NCBI GenBank assembly: GCA_963798015.1
Contig: CAWCSA010000015.1
Span: 62,001-126,000 of the forward strand
DNA from: Roseiarcus sp963798015
GTDB taxonomy: Bacteria > Pseudomonadota > Alphaproteobacteria > Rhizobiales > Beijerinckiaceae
Reading direction: 5' to 3'
DNA: 64,000 nucleotides
Below the pieces are notes generated by a model. It searched no databases, had not been told where the DNA came from, and saw only the letters and a program-made list of their open reading frames with translations. Position 1 is the stretch's first letter. Each line of letters begins with the position of its first letter. Positions 25,123 through 33,788 of the stretch are shown piece after piece. The translations under genes were made by a program, and so were the position numbers.

Positions 25123-26355
25123 ATGGTTCAAATAAACGCTCCCAACCATCTCGATACGGTTTGGCTCAACGCCCGTCTGGCGACGTTCGCGCCGGCGCAG
25201 CCGGGACTTGGAATCATTGAGTCTGGCGCCATCGCCGCGAACCAAGGGCGAATTGTTTTCGTTGGCGCCCAGCACGAGCTTCCGGCGGCATGGCGCAAGG
25301 GCGCCCGCATCGTGGATTGCGAGGGCCGCTGGATCACGCCTGCCCTGATCGATTGCCACACCCACCTCGTTTACGGAGGCGACCGGGCGCACGAATTCGA
25401 GCTCAGGCTCGCCGGCGCCACTTATGAAGAGATCGCCCACGAAGGGGGCGGCATTCTTTCCACCGTGCGCGCGACCCGCGACGCCGATGAAGACGAGCTC
25501 CTCCGATCAGCGCTCAAACGATTGGACGCCCTTATCGCCGAGGGCGTCGGCATGGTCGAAGTCAAATCCGGCTACGGGCTCAACCTTGACGCCGAGCGCA
25601 AATCGCTCCGCGTCGCGCGCCAACTCGCGGAGCAACGCAGCGTCACGATCAGGGCGACATTTCTCGGCGCGCACGCGCTCCCTCCCGAATTTGCCGACAA
25701 CCGTGACGCTTATGTCGCTTATGTCGCCGAGACTATGCTCCCTGCCCTAGCGAACGAAGGGTTGATTGACGCCGTCGACGGTTTTTGCGAACGGATTGCC
25801 TTCACGCGCGATGAAATAGCGTGCGTGTTCGCCGCCGCGAAACGCGCTGGGCTTCCGGTCAAGCTGCATGCGGACCAATTGTCGAATTCAGGCGGCGCCG
25901 CGCTCGCCGCCGAGTTTCGCGCGCTGTCGGCCGATCATCTCGAATATGCCGACGACGCTGGAGTTGCCGCGATGGCGAGCGCTGGCGTTGCCGCGGTACT
26001 GCTGCCCGGCGCATATTATGTGCTGCGGGAACGACGAGCGCCTCCGATCGACCTCCTGCGAAAACATCGCGTGCCGATGGCCGTCGCGACCAACTCCAAT
26101 CCTGGCACGTCGCCGATGACCTCGATCCTGCTCGCCCTCAACATGGCGGCGACTTTGTTCGGGCTTACCGTCGACGAATGCCTCGCCGGCGCCAGCCGCA
26201 ACGCGGCTCGCGCGCTTGGCCTCGCCGACGAGACAGGAACTCTCGAAGCCGGCAAATGGGCTGATCTTGCGATATGGGACATCGAGCGCCCCGCTGAGCT
26301 TGTCTATCGGCTCGGCTTCAACCCGCTGCATGCGCGCGTCTGGAGGGGGCGATGA
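25123..26355 (+). CDS. hutI: Imidazolonepropionase HutI
   Basis: HutI hydrolyses 4-imidazolone-5-propionate to formiminoglutamate. It is an amidohydrolase with the metal motif DCHTHLVYGGDRAHEFELRL, VEVKSGYGLN, FLGAHALP, LHADQLSN and ATNSNPGTSP near the C-terminus, about 410 residues. ATG 25123 (MVQINAPNHLDTVWLNARLA) is preferred because relatives start at the WxNARLAT segment; the frame is open 40 codons further upstream, into the hutF divergent region. The stop overlaps hutH (ATGA at 26352), so the four plus-strand hut genes are one operon. Confidence 0.95.
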   Translation: MVQINAPNHLDTVWLNARLATFAPAQPGLGIIESGAIAANQGRIVFVGAQHELPAAWRKGARIVDCEGRWITPALIDCHTHLVYGGDRAHEFELRLAGATYEEIAHEGGGILSTVRATRDADEDELLRSALKRLDALIAEGVGMVEVKSGYGLNLDAERKSLRVARQLAEQRSVTIRATFLGAHALPPEFADNRDAYVAYVAETMLPALANEGLIDAVDGFCERIAFTRDEIACVFAAAKRAGLPVKLHADQLSNSGGAALAAEFRALSADHLEYADDAGVAAMASAGVAAVLLPGAYYVLRERRAPPIDLLRKHRVPMAVATNSNPGTSPMTSILLALNMAATLFGLTVDECLAGASRNAARALGLADETGTLEAGKWADLAIWDIERPAELVYRLGFNPLHARVWRGR

Positions 26356-27893
26356 CCGTCATTATCCGTCCCGGCGAGGCGTCGCTCGCCGACTGGCGGG
26401 CGATCTGGGGCGGTGACTCGATCGCCGTTGACCCCTCAAGTCGTGCGGGGGTAGTTGCAAGCGCGGCCGCAGTCGAGCGGATTCTCGCGCGGGGTGAACC
26501 GGTCTACGGAATCAACACGGGCTTCGGCAAATTGGCGGGCGTGCGCATCGCGCCCGAAGATCTTGCGCAGCTTCAGCGCAATATCGTGCTCTCGCATGCC
26601 GCGGGCGTCGGTGAAACGGCCTCCGTCGCGACAACGCGGCTCATGATGGCGCTGAAGCTCGGCAGCCTCGCGCAGGGCGCGTCGGGCGTCCAACCGCAGA
26701 CGCTGGCCCTCATCGAAGCCATGCTTGCGCGCGGCGTCACGCCCGTGGTCCCGTCGCAAGGATCGGTCGGCGCGTCGGGCGATCTGGCGCCGCTCGCCCA
26801 TATGGCGGCGGCGATGATTGGCGTCGGCGAGGCTCGCGTGGGCGATCGCGTCACGCCTGCCGCCGCCGCGCTCGCCGAAGTCGGACTCGAGCCTATCACG
26901 CCTCGCCCGAAGGAGGGGCTCGCGCTGCTCAACGGCACGCAATTCTCGACCGCCAATGCGCTCGTCGGCCTCTTCAAGGCCGAGACGCTGTTCGGCTCCG
27001 CCTTGGCGACCGGGGCGTTGTCGACTGACGGCGCGCGCGGATCGGATACGCCCTTCGACGCACGCATCCATGCGCTCAGGCGCCATTTTGGGCAGATCGA
27101 AGTTGCCGCGGTTCTCCGGGCGCTACTCGCGGGGAGCGCCATTCGCGCATCGCATCTCATTGGTGATGAACGAATTCAGGATCCCTATTGCCTGCGCTGC
27201 CAACCTCAGGTGATGGGCGCTTGTCTTGATCTTCTGCGCCAGGCGGCCGCGACTATCCTTATCGAGGCCAATGGGGTTTCCGACAATCCGCTCATCTTTG
27301 CGGAAACGGACGAAGCGCTTTCGGGCGGCAATTTTCACGCTGAGCCGGTCGCCTTCGCCGCCGATATGATTGCGCTCGCGATTTGCGAAATCGGCTCGCT
27401 GGCCGAGCGCAGGATCGCGCTTCTGGTCGATCCGGCGCTTTCCGGGCTGCCCGCGTTTCTGACCCCAAAGCCGGGGCTCAATTCCGGCTTCATGATCGTG
27501 CAGGTGACCGCTGCCGCGCTTGTCGCCGAGAACAAGACCCGCGCCTATCCGGCCAGCGTCAATTCGATCCCCACCTCCGCGAACCAGGAGGATCACGTTT
27601 CCATGGCCGCGCACGGCGCCCGGCGCCTGGCGTCGATGGCAGAGAACGCCATGTCGATCGTCGGCATTGAACTCCTCGCCGCGGCCCAGGCCTGCGACTT
27701 TCATCGCCCCCTCGCATCGAGCGCGTCGCTCGAAGCTCTGCGTTCGCTGCTGCGCCGCGAGGTTCCCCATCTAGAGGACGACCGCTACTTTCATCCGGAC
27801 ATCGCTACCGCGACCGGCCTCGTCAGCAGCGGCGCCGTCGTTGATGCGATTGGCGCCGTGGCGCTGCCCTCGCTCGAGACGCGACCGCGATGA
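26352..27893 (+). CDS. hutH: Histidine ammonia-lyase HutH
   Basis: HutH eliminates ammonia from L-histidine to give urocanate, the first step of histidine use. It has 513 residues, the normal length. The MIO prosthetic-group triad Ala-Ser-Gly is at residues 141-143 in GSVGASGDLAPLAHM. Other signatures are YGINTGFGKLA (catalytic Tyr), NGTQFSTANAL, QDPYCLRCQPQVMG and SIPTSANQEDHVSM. It overlaps hutI by 4 bases and hutG by 4 bases. Confidence 0.97.
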   Translation: MTVIIRPGEASLADWRAIWGGDSIAVDPSSRAGVVASAAAVERILARGEPVYGINTGFGKLAGVRIAPEDLAQLQRNIVLSHAAGVGETASVATTRLMMALKLGSLAQGASGVQPQTLALIEAMLARGVTPVVPSQGSVGASGDLAPLAHMAAAMIGVGEARVGDRVTPAAAALAEVGLEPITPRPKEGLALLNGTQFSTANALVGLFKAETLFGSALATGALSTDGARGSDTPFDARIHALRRHFGQIEVAAVLRALLAGSAIRASHLIGDERIQDPYCLRCQPQVMGACLDLLRQAAATILIEANGVSDNPLIFAETDEALSGGNFHAEPVAFAADMIALAICEIGSLAERRIALLVDPALSGLPAFLTPKPGLNSGFMIVQVTAAALVAENKTRAYPASVNSIPTSANQEDHVSMAAHGARRLASMAENAMSIVGIELLAAAQACDFHRPLASSASLEALRSLLRREVPHLEDDRYFHPDIATATGLVSSGAVVDAIGAVALPSLETRPR

Positions 27894-28714
27894 TCGCCGA
27901 AGTACCCGACTGGCTCATCGTCGAGCGCCGCGATGCGCCGCTCATCGTCAGCATTCCCCATGCGGGAACAGAGCTCCACGACTTCGAGCCGGCGTTCGTT
28001 GATCCGTGGCTCGCACGCAAGGACGCGGATTGGCAGCTCGACGCGCTCTACGATTTCGTCGCGCCGCTCGGCGCGACTATGGTGCGCACGCGGCTTTCGC
28101 GGTCGATCATCGACGTCAATCGCGATCCAAGCGGGGCTTCGCTCTATCCTGGCCGGGCGACGACGGAACTTGTCCCGACGACAACCTTCGACGGCGAGCC
28201 GCTCTATTGGCCGGGTCGATCGCCGGACGCTGCTGAAATCGCCGAGCGGATGCGTCTTTACTTCGATTCGTATCATGTAGCGCTCGGCGAAGAGATTGCT
28301 CGCCTGCGCCAGACGCATAAGCGCGTGACGTTGTTCGACGCCCACTCCATTCGGTCAGTCATCCCGCGCCTGTTCGAGGGCGAACTGCCGGTGTTCAATC
28401 TCGGCACGAATTCCGGCGCGAGCTGCAGCCCTGAATTGCGGGAGGCGGCAGGGACTGTACTCGCCGCAAGCGGGCAAAGTTCCATCGTCGACGGGCGCTT
28501 CAAGGGCGGCTGGATCACGCGGGCCTATGGCAGGCCGAGCGATGGCGTCGAGGCTTTGCAGCTCGAACTCGCCTGCCGGGCCTATATGCAGGAGCCTGAC
28601 CATCCGGCGCCGGAGAACTGGCCAACGCCGATCGACGAAAAGCGCGCAGCGGCGACGCGCGCGACACTCAAGCGCGTGCTCGAGGCCATTCTCTCGCAGA
28701 TCAGCAACTCATGA
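27890..28714 (+). CDS. hutG: N-formylglutamate deformylase HutG
   Basis: HutG hydrolyses N-formyl-L-glutamate to formate and L-glutamate, the last step when HutF is present. In the 274-residue FGase-fold protein, VSIPHAGTEL, DADWQLDALYDFV, SRSIIDVNRDPSG and LFDAHSIRSVIPRLFEG carry the predicted zinc ligands, and FKGGWITRAYGRPSDGVEAL the substrate Arg region. It starts inside the hutH stop (ATGA). A 135-base gap with a REP-like element separates it from hutU. Confidence 0.95.
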   Translation: MIAEVPDWLIVERRDAPLIVSIPHAGTELHDFEPAFVDPWLARKDADWQLDALYDFVAPLGATMVRTRLSRSIIDVNRDPSGASLYPGRATTELVPTTTFDGEPLYWPGRSPDAAEIAERMRLYFDSYHVALGEEIARLRQTHKRVTLFDAHSIRSVIPRLFEGELPVFNLGTNSGASCSPELREAAGTVLAASGQSSIVDGRFKGGWITRAYGRPSDGVEALQLELACRAYMQEPDHPAPENWPTPIDEKRAAATRATLKRVLEAILSQISNS

Positions 28715-28728
28715 AGACGACCATGCGT

Positions 28729-28832
28729 TGTCATTCCCGACGGGAGCGAAGCGAAGCGACCGGGACTCCGGCGCCTTGGCCGCAACTCTGGATCTCCGGC
28801 CGGACCTTCGGTCCGCCGAGGATGACAAGCTA
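28729..28832. repeat. REP-like palindromic element between hutG and hutU
   Basis: The segment opens GTCATTCCCGACGGGAGCGA and closes GCCGAGGATGAC, so its ends are near-complementary. Internal palindromes include GAAGCGAAGCGACC and CCGGACCTTCGGTCCG. This is the style of dispersed intergenic elements in Rhizobiales genomes. Placed inside the hut operon, it could form a hairpin that stabilises upstream mRNA. Confidence 0.65.
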
Positions 28833-28849
28833 AAAAAGGATTGAGTCCC

Positions 28850-30526
28850 ATGACCGCGCCAGCCCGCATCGACAATATGCGCGTCATTCGCAGCCCCCGC
28901 GGAACCGAGCTCAGCGCCAGGAGCTGGCTGACCGAAGCGCCGATGCGCATGCTCATGAACAATCTCGATCCCGACGTCGCCGAGCGGCCGGGCGAGCTCG
29001 TTGTTTATGGCGGCATCGGCCGAGCGGCGCGCGACTGGCCGGCGTTCGACCGCATCGTTGCGACCTTGCGCCGCCTCGAGGCCGATGAGACGCTGCTCGT
29101 CCAATCGGGCAAGCCGGTCGGTGTGTTCCGCACCCACGCCGATGCGCCGCGTGTCCTCATCGCAAACTCCAATCTCGTACCACACTGGGCGACTTGGGAC
29201 TGCTTCAACGAGCTCGATCGCAAAGGGCTCATGATGTACGGCCAGATGACCGCAGGCTCCTGGATCTACATCGGCTCGCAGGGCATCGTGCAGGGCACCT
29301 ACGAGACCTTCGTCGAGATGGGTCGCCAGCATTACGGCGGCGACCTTCGAGGCCGATGGATCCTGACCGCGGGCCTTGGCGGCATGGGCGGCGCGCAGCC
29401 GCTCGCTGCATCGATGGCCGGCGCTTCGCTGCTTGCAATCGAGTGCCGTCCGTCCAGCATCGAGTTCCGGCTGCGCACCGGCTATATCGACGTCCAGGCG
29501 AAGGACCTGGACGATGCGCTCGCCATCATCGAAAGGTCGACGAAAGAGCGTAAAGCCATTTCGGTCGCGCTGCTTGGCAACGCGGGCGAGGTCCTGCCCG
29601 AGCTTTTGCGCCGCGGCGTCCGGCCCGACATCGTCACCGACCAGACCTCCGCGCATGATCCCATCAACGGCTACCTGCCTAAAGGCTGGAACTTGCAGCA
29701 GTGGGAGGACCGCCGAGCAAGCGATCCCAAGGGAGTCGAGCGCGCGGCCAAAGCGTCGATGGGCGAACATGTGCGGGCGATGCTGGCCTACGCCCACGCC
29801 GGCGTGCCGACCGTCGACTACGGCAACAACATTCGCCAGATGGCGCTCGAAGAAGGCGTCAAGGACGCGTTCGACTTCCCGGGTTTCGTGCCCGCCTACA
29901 TCCGCCCGCTCTTCTGCCGCGGCGTCGGGCCGTTCCGCTGGGCTGCTCTGTCGGGCGATCCCGAGGACATCTTCAGGACCGACGCCAAGGTCAAGGCGCT
30001 CATGCCGGACAACCCGAATCTCCACAATTGGCTAGACATGGCTCGAGCGCGGATCAAGTTCCAGGGCCTGCCGGCACGCATCTGCTGGGTAGGCCTGGGC
30101 GACCGGCACCGGCTCGGCCTCGCGTTCAACGCAATGGTCGCGTCGGGCGAACTCAAGGCGCCGATCGTCATCGGCCGCGATCATCTCAATTCCGGCTCGG
30201 TCGCATCTCCGAACCGCGAAACCGAGTCGATGCAGGACGGCTCCGATGCGATCTCCGACTGGCCGCTTCTGAACGCGCTGCTCAATTGCGCTTCAGGCGC
30301 GACCTGGGTCTCGATCCATCACGGGGGCGGCGTCGGCATGGGCTTTTCGCAGCATGCGGGCATGGTCGTCGTCGCCGATGGCACGCCGGAAGCGGCCCGG
30401 CGCATCGAGCGCGTATTGTGGAATGATCCAGCGAGCGGCGTCATGCGCCACGCGGACGCGGGCTATGAAGCGGCGATCGCCTGCGCGAAGGAGAAGGGCC
30501 TCGACCTGCCGAGCCTACACACATGA
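28850..30526 (+). CDS. hutU: Urocanate hydratase HutU
   Basis: HutU adds water to urocanate, giving imidazolonepropionate, with tightly bound NAD acting as electrophile. The length is 558 residues from ATG 28850, which has AAGGA upstream; the frame starts three codons earlier with TTG. Signatures are RTHADAPRVLIANSNLVPHW, YGQMTAGSWIYIGSQGIVQG, the NAD-site TAGLGGMGGAQ, TDQTSAHDPINGY, RICWVGLGDRHRLGLAFN and HHGGGVGMGFSQHAG. The catalytic region around CWVGLG is intact. Confidence 0.96.
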   Translation: MTAPARIDNMRVIRSPRGTELSARSWLTEAPMRMLMNNLDPDVAERPGELVVYGGIGRAARDWPAFDRIVATLRRLEADETLLVQSGKPVGVFRTHADAPRVLIANSNLVPHWATWDCFNELDRKGLMMYGQMTAGSWIYIGSQGIVQGTYETFVEMGRQHYGGDLRGRWILTAGLGGMGGAQPLAASMAGASLLAIECRPSSIEFRLRTGYIDVQAKDLDDALAIIERSTKERKAISVALLGNAGEVLPELLRRGVRPDIVTDQTSAHDPINGYLPKGWNLQQWEDRRASDPKGVERAAKASMGEHVRAMLAYAHAGVPTVDYGNNIRQMALEEGVKDAFDFPGFVPAYIRPLFCRGVGPFRWAALSGDPEDIFRTDAKVKALMPDNPNLHNWLDMARARIKFQGLPARICWVGLGDRHRLGLAFNAMVASGELKAPIVIGRDHLNSGSVASPNRETESMQDGSDAISDWPLLNALLNCASGATWVSIHHGGGVGMGFSQHAGMVVVADGTPEAARRIERVLWNDPASGVMRHADAGYEAAIACAKEKGLDLPSLHT

Positions 30527-30550
30527 CGCGGCTATAAGGCGCGGGCTCGC

Positions 30551-31126
30551 TCAGTCGCTGCCGACGATCGCGCGATACGTCTTCGTGATCAATTCGTCGA
30601 CCAGCTTGGGCGGCCGCTCGCGGCGCTGGAGGTGCGGCTTGACGGCGGCGATCGGAACCTCCGCCAGCACGAATGTCGCGCGCCGCATCTGCGCGCGACT
30701 GACGCCACCAAAGGCGCCGCGGGCGAACGCCCGCAAGCAGCCCTCGAAGCGCTCGGCCTGATTGGCGACGCCGCGCCTGAGCGGCGCCGGCCAGTCGCCC
30801 TGAACGAAATCGTGGCGGCTATAGAGCATGAGGAGCCGCGCGTCGTCCAAATGCCGGCGCGCCCAAGCCGCCGTGTGCAGCGCGGCGCCAAGGCCGTCGC
30901 CCGCCTCGATCGCAGCGACGAAGCCCTCCTGATAGGCGAGCACGGTGTTGAGCCACACTTCGCCAAGCAGCGCGTCGCGAGAAGCGAAACGATAGTAGAA
31001 CGAGCCCTTGGGCGCTTTCAGCCGCTCGGCGACAAAATCGACGGTCACGGCCTGGGGCCCGCGCTCGGCGATAAGCGCGCGGGCGGCGGCCAGGAAGCCG
31101 GCTTGATCGAATTGCGCGCGTCCCAT
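30551..31126 (-). CDS. TetR-family regulator
   Basis: This 191-residue protein has the HTH at residues 8-53, AARALIAERGPQAVTVDFVA through LKAPKGSFYYRFASRDALL, with the typical SFYYRF recognition motif. The C-terminal domain is unassigned. It converges on hutU and is divergent from a PPOX-fold gene. A palindrome lies six bases upstream of its start in the shared promoter. It more likely controls itself and the PPOX-fold gene than hut, since no similar site is seen before hutI. Confidence 0.9.
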   Translation of the reverse strand: MGRAQFDQAGFLAAARALIAERGPQAVTVDFVAERLKAPKGSFYYRFASRDALLGEVWLNTVLAYQEGFVAAIEAGDGLGAALHTAAWARRHLDDARLLMLYSRHDFVQGDWPAPLRRGVANQAERFEGCLRAFARGAFGGVSRAQMRRATFVLAEVPIAAVKPHLQRRERPPKLVDELITKTYRAIVGSD

Positions 31127-31131
31127 CGTTG

Positions 31132-31147
31132 TAGACTATTCAGTCTA
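31132..31147. promoter_or_regulatory. Probable TetR operator
   Basis: TAGACT-ATTC-AGTCTA is a palindrome with perfect 6-bp arms, 6-21 bases upstream of the minus-strand tetR start and about 65 upstream of the divergent gene. The TAGAC-type arms are typical for TetR sites. Confidence 0.7.
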
Positions 31148-31210
31148 GACGAAGAGGTCAATATCTGATACCCATCGCGGCGGCGGGGCGCGAAAGCGGA
31201 GGATGCTCCA

Positions 31211-31723
31211 TTGTTGGAAACGCAGACCAACCCAAACACCGTCGACGTAAGCCCCCTACTGGCCGGCGCGGCCAAGACGATGCGAAGCGCGCGCTATTGC
31301 TGGCTGGCGACTGCGACCGAGGCCGGCGCCCCCCACGCACGGCCAATGGGGCGGGTGATAAACGATCCCGGCGAAGACCAGTGGAAGATCCGGTTCCTTA
31401 CCGATGGCCGATCGCATAAGGCGGCGGATATGCGGCGCGCCGGCAAGGTCACGATCCTCTTTCAGCACGACCCCGACCTCGCCTTCGTGTCGTTGTTTGG
31501 CAAAGCCGCATTGCACGAGAACGCATCCGAGACGCGCAGCCGTTGGAAGGCCGCTTATGACGTCTACTTTCCTGGCGAAGCAGATCGTGCGAACGCGATT
31601 TTTGTCGAGGTCGAGGTCGAGCGCATGGAGCTCTGGATACGTGGCGTCACGCCAGAGCCATTCGGCGCGCGCGCGACGGTGCTCGAGCGCGACGCTGGCG
31701 CTTGGCGCTTGATGGGCGAATAG
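31211..31723 (+). CDS. Pyridoxamine 5'-phosphate oxidase-fold protein
   Basis: The 170-residue flavin-reductase/PPOX split-barrel protein resembles the general-stress-protein-26 group: RSARYCWLATATEAGAPHAR, PMGRVINDPGEDQWKIRFLT, SHKAADMRRAGKVTILFQHD. These proteins bind FMN, F420 or heme-related ligands; the exact activity is unknown. No ATG fits. The TTG at 31211 has GGAGG eight bases upstream (31198-31202). It is divergent from the TetR gene, so probably regulated by it. Confidence 0.85.
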   Translation: MLETQTNPNTVDVSPLLAGAAKTMRSARYCWLATATEAGAPHARPMGRVINDPGEDQWKIRFLTDGRSHKAADMRRAGKVTILFQHDPDLAFVSLFGKAALHENASETRSRWKAAYDVYFPGEADRANAIFVEVEVERMELWIRGVTPEPFGARATVLERDAGAWRLMGE

Positions 31724-31734
31724 AGTGGATCGCG

Positions 31735-31963
31735 ATCCGATTGGCACTCCTTCCCTTCTCCCCCCGGAGAAGGTGGCGCGATAGGGCATTCGGAAGAACG
31801 CCCGTTCTTCCGAACGGGCTATGGCGCCGGATGAGGGAGGCCCCGGAGACGAGACGCGCTTCGCGCAAACCCTCACCCCCAACCCCTCTCCCGTAGGAGA
31901 GGGGAGCCGTGCGTCCACTGAGAAGCGGAGGACGCCAGGGCGACTTCACCCCGCACCGAGCCG
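31735..31963. repeat. Intergenic palindromic repeats (CCTTCTCC/GGAGAAGG type)
   Basis: This stretch carries CCTTCTCCCCCCGGAGAAGG, a hairpin GCCCGTTCTTCCGAACGGGC, and CCAACCCCTCTCCCGTAGGAGAGGGG. Similar words recur at 33660-33785 and 61252-61300, so it is a dispersed genomic repeat. Confidence 0.6.
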
Positions 31964-32317
31964 CTAGTCCGCCTCCATGCCTGCGGCGAGCTCGACTGGC
32001 TTTCCGTGGGGAGTGCGCAGATAGGCGCGCTCCCATTGGTGCTCGCGCTCGTGGAGTTCGGCGGGCGTGACGCTGCCGTTTTCCGCGAGCAGCCGCTCAA
32101 GCGCCGCGAGCACCGCGCGAAAGTAGGTCTCGCGATCGTCGGGCTCGGCGTTGAGCGCCTTGATCTCCGCCCCGAGCGTCTCGGCCCAGCGCGCGGACGA
32201 GATCGCGCCGCTTTTGATGAGAAGATCAGCGAACGCAAGCGTTTCCGCGTGCCACGGCTCGCCAAAGACGGGTTCGCCGTCCTTGGCCTTGAGAAAGCCA
32301 AGCTCAGGCCGGTTCAA
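31964..32317 (-). CDS. Nitrile hydratase accessory protein
   Basis: The 117-residue protein matches the small activator that loads the metal into nitrile hydratase (the P14K/NhlE-type protein, homologous to the beta-subunit N-terminus). Diagnostic pieces are FGEPWHAETLAFADLLIKSG, SARWAETLGAEI and TYFRAVLAALERLL. It is the last gene of the minus-strand nthA-nthB-accessory operon and overlaps nthB by 14 bases. Confidence 0.88.
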   Translation of the reverse strand: MNRPELGFLKAKDGEPVFGEPWHAETLAFADLLIKSGAISSARWAETLGAEIKALNAEPDDRETYFRAVLAALERLLAENGSVTPAELHEREHQWERAYLRTPHGKPVELAAGMEAD

Positions 32318-32960
32318 GATAGCTCTCCCACAGATCGACGAAGACGCGATCGCCGCTTCCCTTGGCTTCCGGCCAAAGCTCGGAGGGAGCGAAGCTCACG
32401 GTATAAAGATGCTCGCCTCGCTCCTCGCCATGCGCCGACGCGTCGGGCAGGAAATGGCCGCCGTGATGGGCGTGGATCATTCCTGCCCTGCCCCGCACAT
32501 ATCCAGGCAGGCGCGTATGGCCAGATCCGCCGTCGAGCCGGCATTGCACGCTCGCGCCCAGCGCGAAACGCGCGGCCATGTTGACGCCGACCGCGAAACT
32601 TCTTGCCCTTTTGACATAGGCGCGCGCCGCCTCTGCCGATTGCGGCGGAATGCCGGGCTTCGGCGCGAAGGTCGCGGCGCCGGTCTTGATCTCGTCGAGG
32701 GTCAGATAACCCTCGTCGATCATCTGCGCGGCGAGCGTGGTGAGCCACTGGTCGAAATAGGGCCGCGTCAGATAATCGACCGGGTCGGCGAGTTCGCGGC
32801 AATGGCGAAACCAGTCGATCGTCCAGCTCTTAGCCGAAGCCGACGCCTGCTTCATTCCGAAGGCGCGCATCTCCCAATCGGCGTGAAACGGCTTGTCGTC
32901 GGCTTTATCGACAATCGGGCCGAAACCCTCGCGCCCACCAAGGTCGTGAACGCCGTCCAT
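32304..32960 (-). CDS. nthB: Nitrile hydratase beta subunit
   Basis: This is the beta subunit of the heterodimer that hydrates nitriles to amides. Of 218 residues, the start MDGVHDLGGREGFGP is the family hallmark, followed by FHADWEMRAFGM, and the C-terminal SH3-like barrel has HTRLPGYVRGRAGMIHAHHG with YTVSFAPSELWP. It begins where nthA ends (TGATG, one-base overlap) and overlaps the accessory gene at its 3' end. Gene order alpha-beta-accessory is the usual cobalt-type arrangement. Confidence 0.95.
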   Translation of the reverse strand: MDGVHDLGGREGFGPIVDKADDKPFHADWEMRAFGMKQASASAKSWTIDWFRHCRELADPVDYLTRPYFDQWLTTLAAQMIDEGYLTLDEIKTGAATFAPKPGIPPQSAEAARAYVKRARSFAVGVNMAARFALGASVQCRLDGGSGHTRLPGYVRGRAGMIHAHHGGHFLPDASAHGEERGEHLYTVSFAPSELWPEAKGSGDRVFVDLWESYLEPA

Positions 32961-33607
32961 CAGGCTGTCACCCGCTTGGGCGACAGATCGCGCTCGGCGC
33001 CAATCATCGAGTTGCGCGTAACGAGATTGGCGAGCGCCGCCTCCTCCCAGTCTTCAGCGCACTTCGGCCGCTCGGGCACGACGAGATAGCGCCGCTCCGA
33101 AGTCGAGTCCCAGACCCGGACTTGCGTCTTGTCATCGAGCTTGACGCCGAACTCCTCAAGCACGCCACGCGGATCACGCACGACGCGGGCGCGATATTCG
33201 TTCGACTTGTACCAGGATGGCGATAGACCCAGCAGCGAGAACGGATAGCAGGAGCAGAGCGTGCAAACGACGAGGTTGTGAACGTCCCCCGTGTTCTCGA
33301 CTGCCTGCAGATGGCCGGTCGCATGGCCGGCAAAACCGAATTCGACGATCGCCGCCGTCCCGTCGGCCAGGAGCCGCGCCTTGAACGCGGGATCGCGCCA
33401 GGCGCGGGCAACGACCGCGGCGCCGCGCTTGGGTCCGATCTCGTCGCGATACATTTCGATCCACGCATCGATTGCGGCCGGATCGATGAGCTTCTTGTCG
33501 GCAAGAAGGCTTTCCAGCGCTTTTGTGCGCAAGGCCGGCTCTGACGGCAGATGGGAATGGAGTTCCTGATGAATATGGGAGATTGTCTTTGAATCGAAGC
33601 TCGCCAT
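32960..33607 (-). CDS. nthA: Nitrile hydratase alpha subunit, cobalt type
   Basis: The alpha subunit binds the metal with the claw motif VCTLCSCYPF (Cys at 115, 118, 120). Thr after the first Cys is the cobalt-type signature, whereas iron enzymes have VCSLC. The Arg residues needed by the claw are in beta. The length is 215 residues from ATG 33607 (MASFDSKTISHIHQEL), preferred because AAGAGGG precedes it; the frame extends 12 codons further. No amidase gene is adjacent, so the fate of the amide product is not shown by context. Confidence 0.95.
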   Translation of the reverse strand: MASFDSKTISHIHQELHSHLPSEPALRTKALESLLADKKLIDPAAIDAWIEMYRDEIGPKRGAAVVARAWRDPAFKARLLADGTAAIVEFGFAGHATGHLQAVENTGDVHNLVVCTLCSCYPFSLLGLSPSWYKSNEYRARVVRDPRGVLEEFGVKLDDKTQVRVWDSTSERRYLVVPERPKCAEDWEEAALANLVTRNSMIGAERDLSPKRVTA

Positions 33608-33654
33608 CGCGCCCTCTTTCAGCTGGCTGCGACAAGGTATCACTTGCCACCGCG

Positions 33655-33788
33655 CAGTAAAGGCGGCGAGCCCTCATCCGGCGCTTCGCGCCACCTTCCC
33701 CCCGAGGGAGAAGGGAAGGACGCCCTCTGCATTCTATGGAACGTACGCAGCTCCCCCCTCCCAGGGGGATAGGGGTTGGGGGTGAGGG
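33655..33788. repeat. Intergenic palindromic repeat
   Basis: It contains CCCTCATCCGGCGCTTCGCG, CACCTTCCCCCCGAGGGAGA and a GGGGGATAGGGGTTGGGGGT segment, the inverted counterpart of words at 31735-31963. It runs up to the stop of the topoisomerase gene. Confidence 0.55.
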
